This document shows positions 61,032-64,000 of a stretch of 64,000 nucleotides of DNA, one piece after another. Position 1 is the first letter of the stretch. Every line of letters starts with the position of its first letter. Source of the DNA: Deinococcus aquaedulcis (GTDB taxonomy: Bacteria; Deinococcota; Deinococci; Deinococcales; Deinococcaceae). The notes under the pieces are model-generated. The model made no database searches. It had not been told where the DNA came from and worked only from the letters and a program-made list of their open reading frames with translations. The stretch lies in the NCBI RefSeq assembly GCF_019693445.1, contig NZ_JAHRBL010000001.1, forward strand, positions 1-64,000, read 5' to 3'. The position numbers and the translations under genes are program-made.

Positions 61032-62051
61032 ATGCCTGGATTCCCGGCCGCTGAACACGCCCTGAAAGCGGCGCTGGGTGATTTCCTGGCGCGGGGCCGC
61101 CCGGACGGCGTGTTCGCCCTGGCGCCCGGCGGCCCGGGCAGCGTGCCCGCCCTGGCCGATCTCGACCCACCCGAACTGCACCTGGACCTGCTGCCCGAAG
61201 CGCCCACGCTGGCGCAGGTGCAGGGGCTGCGTGCCCTGGGGTATGTGCCCGCGCAGGCCCCCGGCGAGTGGACCCATCCGGGCGGCTGGCGACTGGTGCT
61301 GTGTGACCACGGCTCGGGCTGGCGGGCGGCGCAGGCCGCCCTGCGCGACCTGCTGCTGGCCGACGCGGGGGCGGTCCAGACCTACCGCGACGTTTTTCTC
61401 TGCCAGGGTCGCCAGGCCGCTGACGAAGCGCTGGCCCCGGCGGCCCTGGCCCACCACGCCCGGACGGTGGGGTTCACGCCTGCCCAGCAGGTGGCTGAGC
61501 TCTTCCGGCCCTTGGACGGGCCCTGGCTGTTCGCCGCTGGCACCGCGCTGGACCTGCACCTGGGCCGGGTGACCCGTCCCCATGACGACCTGGACGTGGC
61601 CGTGGACCGCGCCGCGCAGGCGCAGCTGCCCGCGCTGCTGGCCGGCTGGCGGCTGGACGTGCCGGTGGCCGGGGCGTACCAGCCGTACACCGGCCCCCTG
61701 GAGGCGCCGCTGCACCAGCTGCATGCCCGCCACCCGGCGCTGCGCGGCGTGCAGATGCTGGACGTGCTACTGAGTGACCTGAGCGGTGACCTGTGGCGCT
61801 ACCGCCGCGCCCCCCATCTCACACTGCCCCTGTCCCGCGCCCGGCGCCTGAGCCCCGAGGGGCTGCCGTATCTGGCCCCCGAAGCGGTGCTTCTGTTCAA
61901 GGCGGGCGCCGCTGACCGCGATTCCCGGGGCAAGGATGAGGCCAACTTTCGGCGGGTGGCGCCCACGCTGGCTGAGGAGGGGAGAGCGTGGCTGCGCTGG
62001 GCGCTGGGGGAAACCCAGCCGGGGCACCGCTGGCTGGGCGAGTTGGGATAA
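61032..62051 (+). CDS. GrpB-like plus nucleotidyltransferase-like fusion
   Basis: 339 aa. The first half resembles GrpB/UPF0157: [19 protein letters not shown] in the first strand region and [18 protein letters not shown] near its end. The second half has [18 protein letters not shown] then [13 protein letters not shown], the pattern of aminoglycoside-2''-adenylyltransferase-like enzymes (D..D metal site). Both are nucleotidyltransferase folds with unknown or resistance-type substrates. Start uncertain (61032 or 61017); no ribosome site. A terminator follows. Confidence 0.72.
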   Translation: MPGFPAAEHALKAALGDFLARGRPDGVFALAPGGPGSVPALADLDPPELHLDLLPEAPTLAQVQGLRALGYVPAQAPGEWTHPGGWRLVLCDHGSGWRAAQAALRDLLLADAGAVQTYRDVFLCQGRQAADEALAPAALAHHARTVGFTPAQQVAELFRPLDGPWLFAAGTALDLHLGRVTRPHDDLDVAVDRAAQAQLPALLAGWRLDVPVAGAYQPYTGPLEAPLHQLHARHPALRGVQMLDVLLSDLSGDLWRYRRAPHLTLPLSRARRLSPEGLPYLAPEAVLLFKAGAADRDSRGKDEANFRRVAPTLAEEGRAWLRWALGETQPGHRWLGELG

Positions 62052-62077
62052 AAAAACCGCCCCCGGGGAAGGGGGCG
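62051..62077 (-). terminator. Bidirectional terminator of the nuclease and fusion genes
   Basis: CGCCCCC (62058-62064) / GGGGGCG (62071-62077). On the minus strand a T run follows (A run 62051-62056). Confidence 0.8.
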
Positions 62078-62104
62078 ACAAAATCTTAAGAAGAGGGTTT
62101 GGGT

Positions 62105-64000
62105 TTAGGGACAGGTCACCGTCGGGCTGGCGCTGTTGCGCGGCGCCGTGGCCTGGACCGTCAGGTCATTGGCATTGTTGTTCGTGTCCTGACAACCGTT
62201 CTGGAGTCGGAACAGTGCCTGAGCCCCTGAGGGGGCCGTGGCGTACACGCCTTCTGAAGTGTTCGTTGCCGTGCCCCAGGCCACCGCGTCGGCAATGCTT
62301 GAGGAGGTTGAGGAAACAGCCGCCGTTCCCTGAACCAACGCAATCTTGCCAGCCGTGCCGCTCATGCTGAGGTTTGAGGTCGTGAGGTCGGCTCCGTTGA
62401 GATCGGCGCCAAGGCTCCCGTTGCTCCCCGTTTTGATCAGGTAGTACTGGCCTGGATTGAGCGTGCCGCTCAAGGTAAAGGTGTTACTTGTGGTGGTGTT
62501 GGCGGCGGAAAAGTACTGCAGGCTGTAGCCGCTGAGGGCGACAGCTTGGCTGCCAGCATTGAAGATCTCCACGTAGTCGTTCTTATAGGCCGGGGTGCCG
62601 CTGTTGGCCCCGCCGCCGGGATAGACCTGGCTGATACGCAGTCGCGCGTTGGGGTTGGCAGGCGCGGTCACCGTCACTGTGAACGTCGCTGTAGCGTCCG
62701 TAACGCCACTGCCGGCGCCGCGCACGGTCACGGTGTAGGTGCCTGCGGTGGCGTTCGCCGCATTTACGCTCAGAGTGCCGCTGGTGCCGGCGCCGGGCTG
62801 GCTGGTGACAGTGACTGTAGGGGCAGTGCCGCTGCCCGTCACGCTGTCAATGCTCAGGACGACGTTACCGCTGTAGTTGCTACGGCCCACGCCCACGGTG
62901 GTGGTGTTGCTGGTGCCAACCGTGAGATTCATCCCGCCGGTCGGGTTCACACTGATGCTCGAGCCCTGAGGGGTTGCAGGCAGGGGGGTCTGAGCCGTCA
63001 TGCTCACACCCACCAGGATGGGGTCGTGGTCACTGCTGCGGAAAGGGTCAGCACTGAAATAAGAGGTGACCTGCCCCGGCGACTTGAAGTTGGTGTTGTA
63101 GTCCAACACCGTGGGTTCGTCGGCGTTGATGTGCCACTTGGTCCGGCCAGTCACCTGGGTTGCCATGCTGGGCGAGGCAGTGGCCTGGTCCAAGCTGCCC
63201 CACTGGCTGTCAAACTGATAGGAGTAGGTGCTGGCACTGAACAGATTGCTGTAACCGCCATTCGCCAGGATGGTCAGGGGCTGTTCCTGCGCGTAAGCGT
63301 TGTAATCGCCCATCAGGATACGGTCGTCTTCCTGCACGCCAGTGGGGTTGGTGGCCAGCCAGTTGACAATCGCTGTGGCGGCGTCGCGCCGCGCGATGTA
63401 CCCCGCGCCCTGCCCGTCTCCCGGGTCGCTATCGTTGGTGGTGCTGCAGGCACTGCCCTTGCTCTTCAGGTGCATCATGACAGCCGTGAAGCGCCCACCG
63501 TTGGCCTTGCTCTGGAAGGTCTGGGCCCAGGTGGGGCGATTGCAGGTGTCCACATAGGTAGGGTCCACCGTGTTGTCCAGAATGGCCAGGTTGCCCACCG
63601 GGTCCACGGCAGCCGGTTTGTAGATCATCGCGACGCTGATCACATCGGTGCCGATCTTGCGCGCTGGGTTGATGTAGGCGTAGGTTCCAGCGCCCGCTTC
63701 AGCGTTCAGCGCATTCACGAGCGCAGCCATGGAGCTGTTGGCCCCCTTATCAAAGTCATTCTGCATTTCCAGAATGCCCAGCACATCGGGGTTCAGGCCC
63801 GTGATGGCCTTCACAATCTTGTTCTGCTGCCGCAGGAACTCATCGCAGTTCTCGGCGCCACGGGAGCTGGAGCCCGCGCCGTTGGGGGTGCAGCCGGTGT
63901 TGCTGTTGACCAGTGTGGTGAAGTAGTTCAGCACGTTCATGCTGCCCACGCGCAGATCGCCACCCACCGGGTCTGGGGCCGCTGTACGCGGGTTGGTGCC
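62105..64000 (-). CDS. ExeM/NucH-type secreted nuclease, C-terminal part (start beyond the right edge)
   Basis: At least 632 residues, open at the right edge. The first part is an endonuclease/exonuclease/phosphatase domain: GSMNVLNYFTTLVNS, ILEMQNDFDKG, LMGDYNAYAQEQP and SSDHDPILVGV (catalytic Asp/His). An Ig-like beta domain follows (about 340-440 from the edge), then a lamin-tail domain (LRISQVYPGGGANSGTPAYK, NDYVEIFNAGSQAVALSGYS) at the C-terminus. This order matches extracellular nucleases such as ExeM. Signal peptide not visible. Codon use is slightly less GC-rich than neighbours. Confidence 0.88.
   Translation of the reverse strand, partial: GTNPRTAAPDPVGGDLRVGSMNVLNYFTTLVNSNTGCTPNGAGSSSRGAENCDEFLRQQNKIVKAITGLNPDVLGILEMQNDFDKGANSSMAALVNALNAEAGAGTYAYINPARKIGTDVISVAMIYKPAAVDPVGNLAILDNTVDPTYVDTCNRPTWAQTFQSKANGGRFTAVMMHLKSKGSACSTTNDSDPGDGQGAGYIARRDAATAIVNWLATNPTGVQEDDRILMGDYNAYAQEQPLTILANGGYSNLFSASTYSYQFDSQWGSLDQATASPSMATQVTGRTKWHINADEPTVLDYNTNFKSPGQVTSYFSADPFRSSDHDPILVGVSMTAQTPLPATPQGSSISVNPTGGMNLTVGTSNTTTVGVGRSNYSGNVVLSIDSVTGSGTAPTVTVTSQPGAGTSGTLSVNAANATAGTYTVTVRGAGSGVTDATATFTVTVTAPANPNARLRISQVYPGGGANSGTPAYKNDYVEIFNAGSQAVALSGYSLQYFSAANTTTSNTFTLSGTLNPGQYYLIKTGSNGSLGADLNGADLTTSNLSMSGTAGKIALVQGTAAVSSTSSSIADAVAWGTATNTSEGVYATAPSGAQALFRLQNGCQDTNNNANDLTVQATAPRNSASPTVTCP

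Overview
The window looks like a chromosomal segment from a Deinococcus. It is GC-rich, with occasional lower-GC patches. The gene content fits that genus: futalosine-type menaquinone synthesis, a bacillithiol-type PIG-L deacetylase, a KGG-repeat stress protein, a divergent TrpRS, many Gly/Arg- or Pro-rich secreted or disordered proteins, and no flagellar genes. More than twenty genes have a TANNNT -10 box only 6-10 nt before the start codon, the leaderless-mRNA arrangement reported for Deinococcus. The species cannot be named from the sequence alone.

Layout. 1-1.1 kb: a tRNA-Thr/Tyr/Gly/Thr-tuf operon on the minus strand, in the E. coli thrU-tyrU-glyT-thrT-tufB order, with a near-consensus promoter. 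1.3-5.1 kb: an asymmetric heterodimeric ABC exporter. 5.1-10.6 kb: tsaB, citrate synthase, YraN, HAD phosphatase plus a stand-alone dsRNA-binding protein, an RG-rich protein and an orphan sulfonate/nitrate-type binding protein. 11.2-12.6 kb: a complete IS701-family element with TIRs and a CTAA target duplication. 12.8-15.6 kb: cytochrome P450, mqnB and a small ORF. 15.7-22.2 kb: a chemotaxis-like signalling island with two zinc-ribbon CheB proteins, a PAS histidine kinase broken by one in-frame TAG, and a CheB-CheR-PAS fusion. 22.4-23.0 kb: a KGG protein and a candidate structured RNA with a tRNA-like T arm.

23.3-33.5 kb is mainly housekeeping: SDR, tatA-tatC, lgt, glmU, MFS, GNAT, YqeK, rnhA, DUF4870, PIG-L deacetylase, SRPBCC and a cupin-like protein. 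33.7-43.1 kb: topA, a DUF218 protein, murJ, two hypothetical genes, a 45-aa membrane protein, tdh, then trpS behind an apparent leader-peptide attenuator. 43.4-47.8 kb: scpB-tsaC, pilC, an RHH regulator and murA. 48.2-55.1 kb: a TPR-GGDEF protein, a YbjN-like protein, an MBL hydrolase, a PEGA lipoprotein, an exported protein and a PQQ-type propeller protein. 55.2-64 kb: tRNA-Ala, guaB, an HlyIII/PAQR membrane protein, M50 protease, htrA-CCA transferase, a GrpB/nucleotidyltransferase fusion, and a partial ExeM/NucH-type secreted nuclease that runs off the right edge.

Several genes work together. murA, glmU and murJ act in peptidoglycan precursor synthesis and export. tatA/tatC and lgt export and lipidate secreted proteins such as the PEGA lipoprotein. 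tsaB and tsaC belong to t6A tRNA modification. The CCA transferase is needed by the tRNA-Gly here, which has no encoded CCA. The most interesting observations are the trpS attenuator, the tRNA-like RNA at 22.8-23.0 kb, a ~230-bp inverted dispersed repeat (41.6 and 56.9 kb), the non-flagellar CheB/CheR island with its interrupted kinase, and the stand-alone dsRBD protein.
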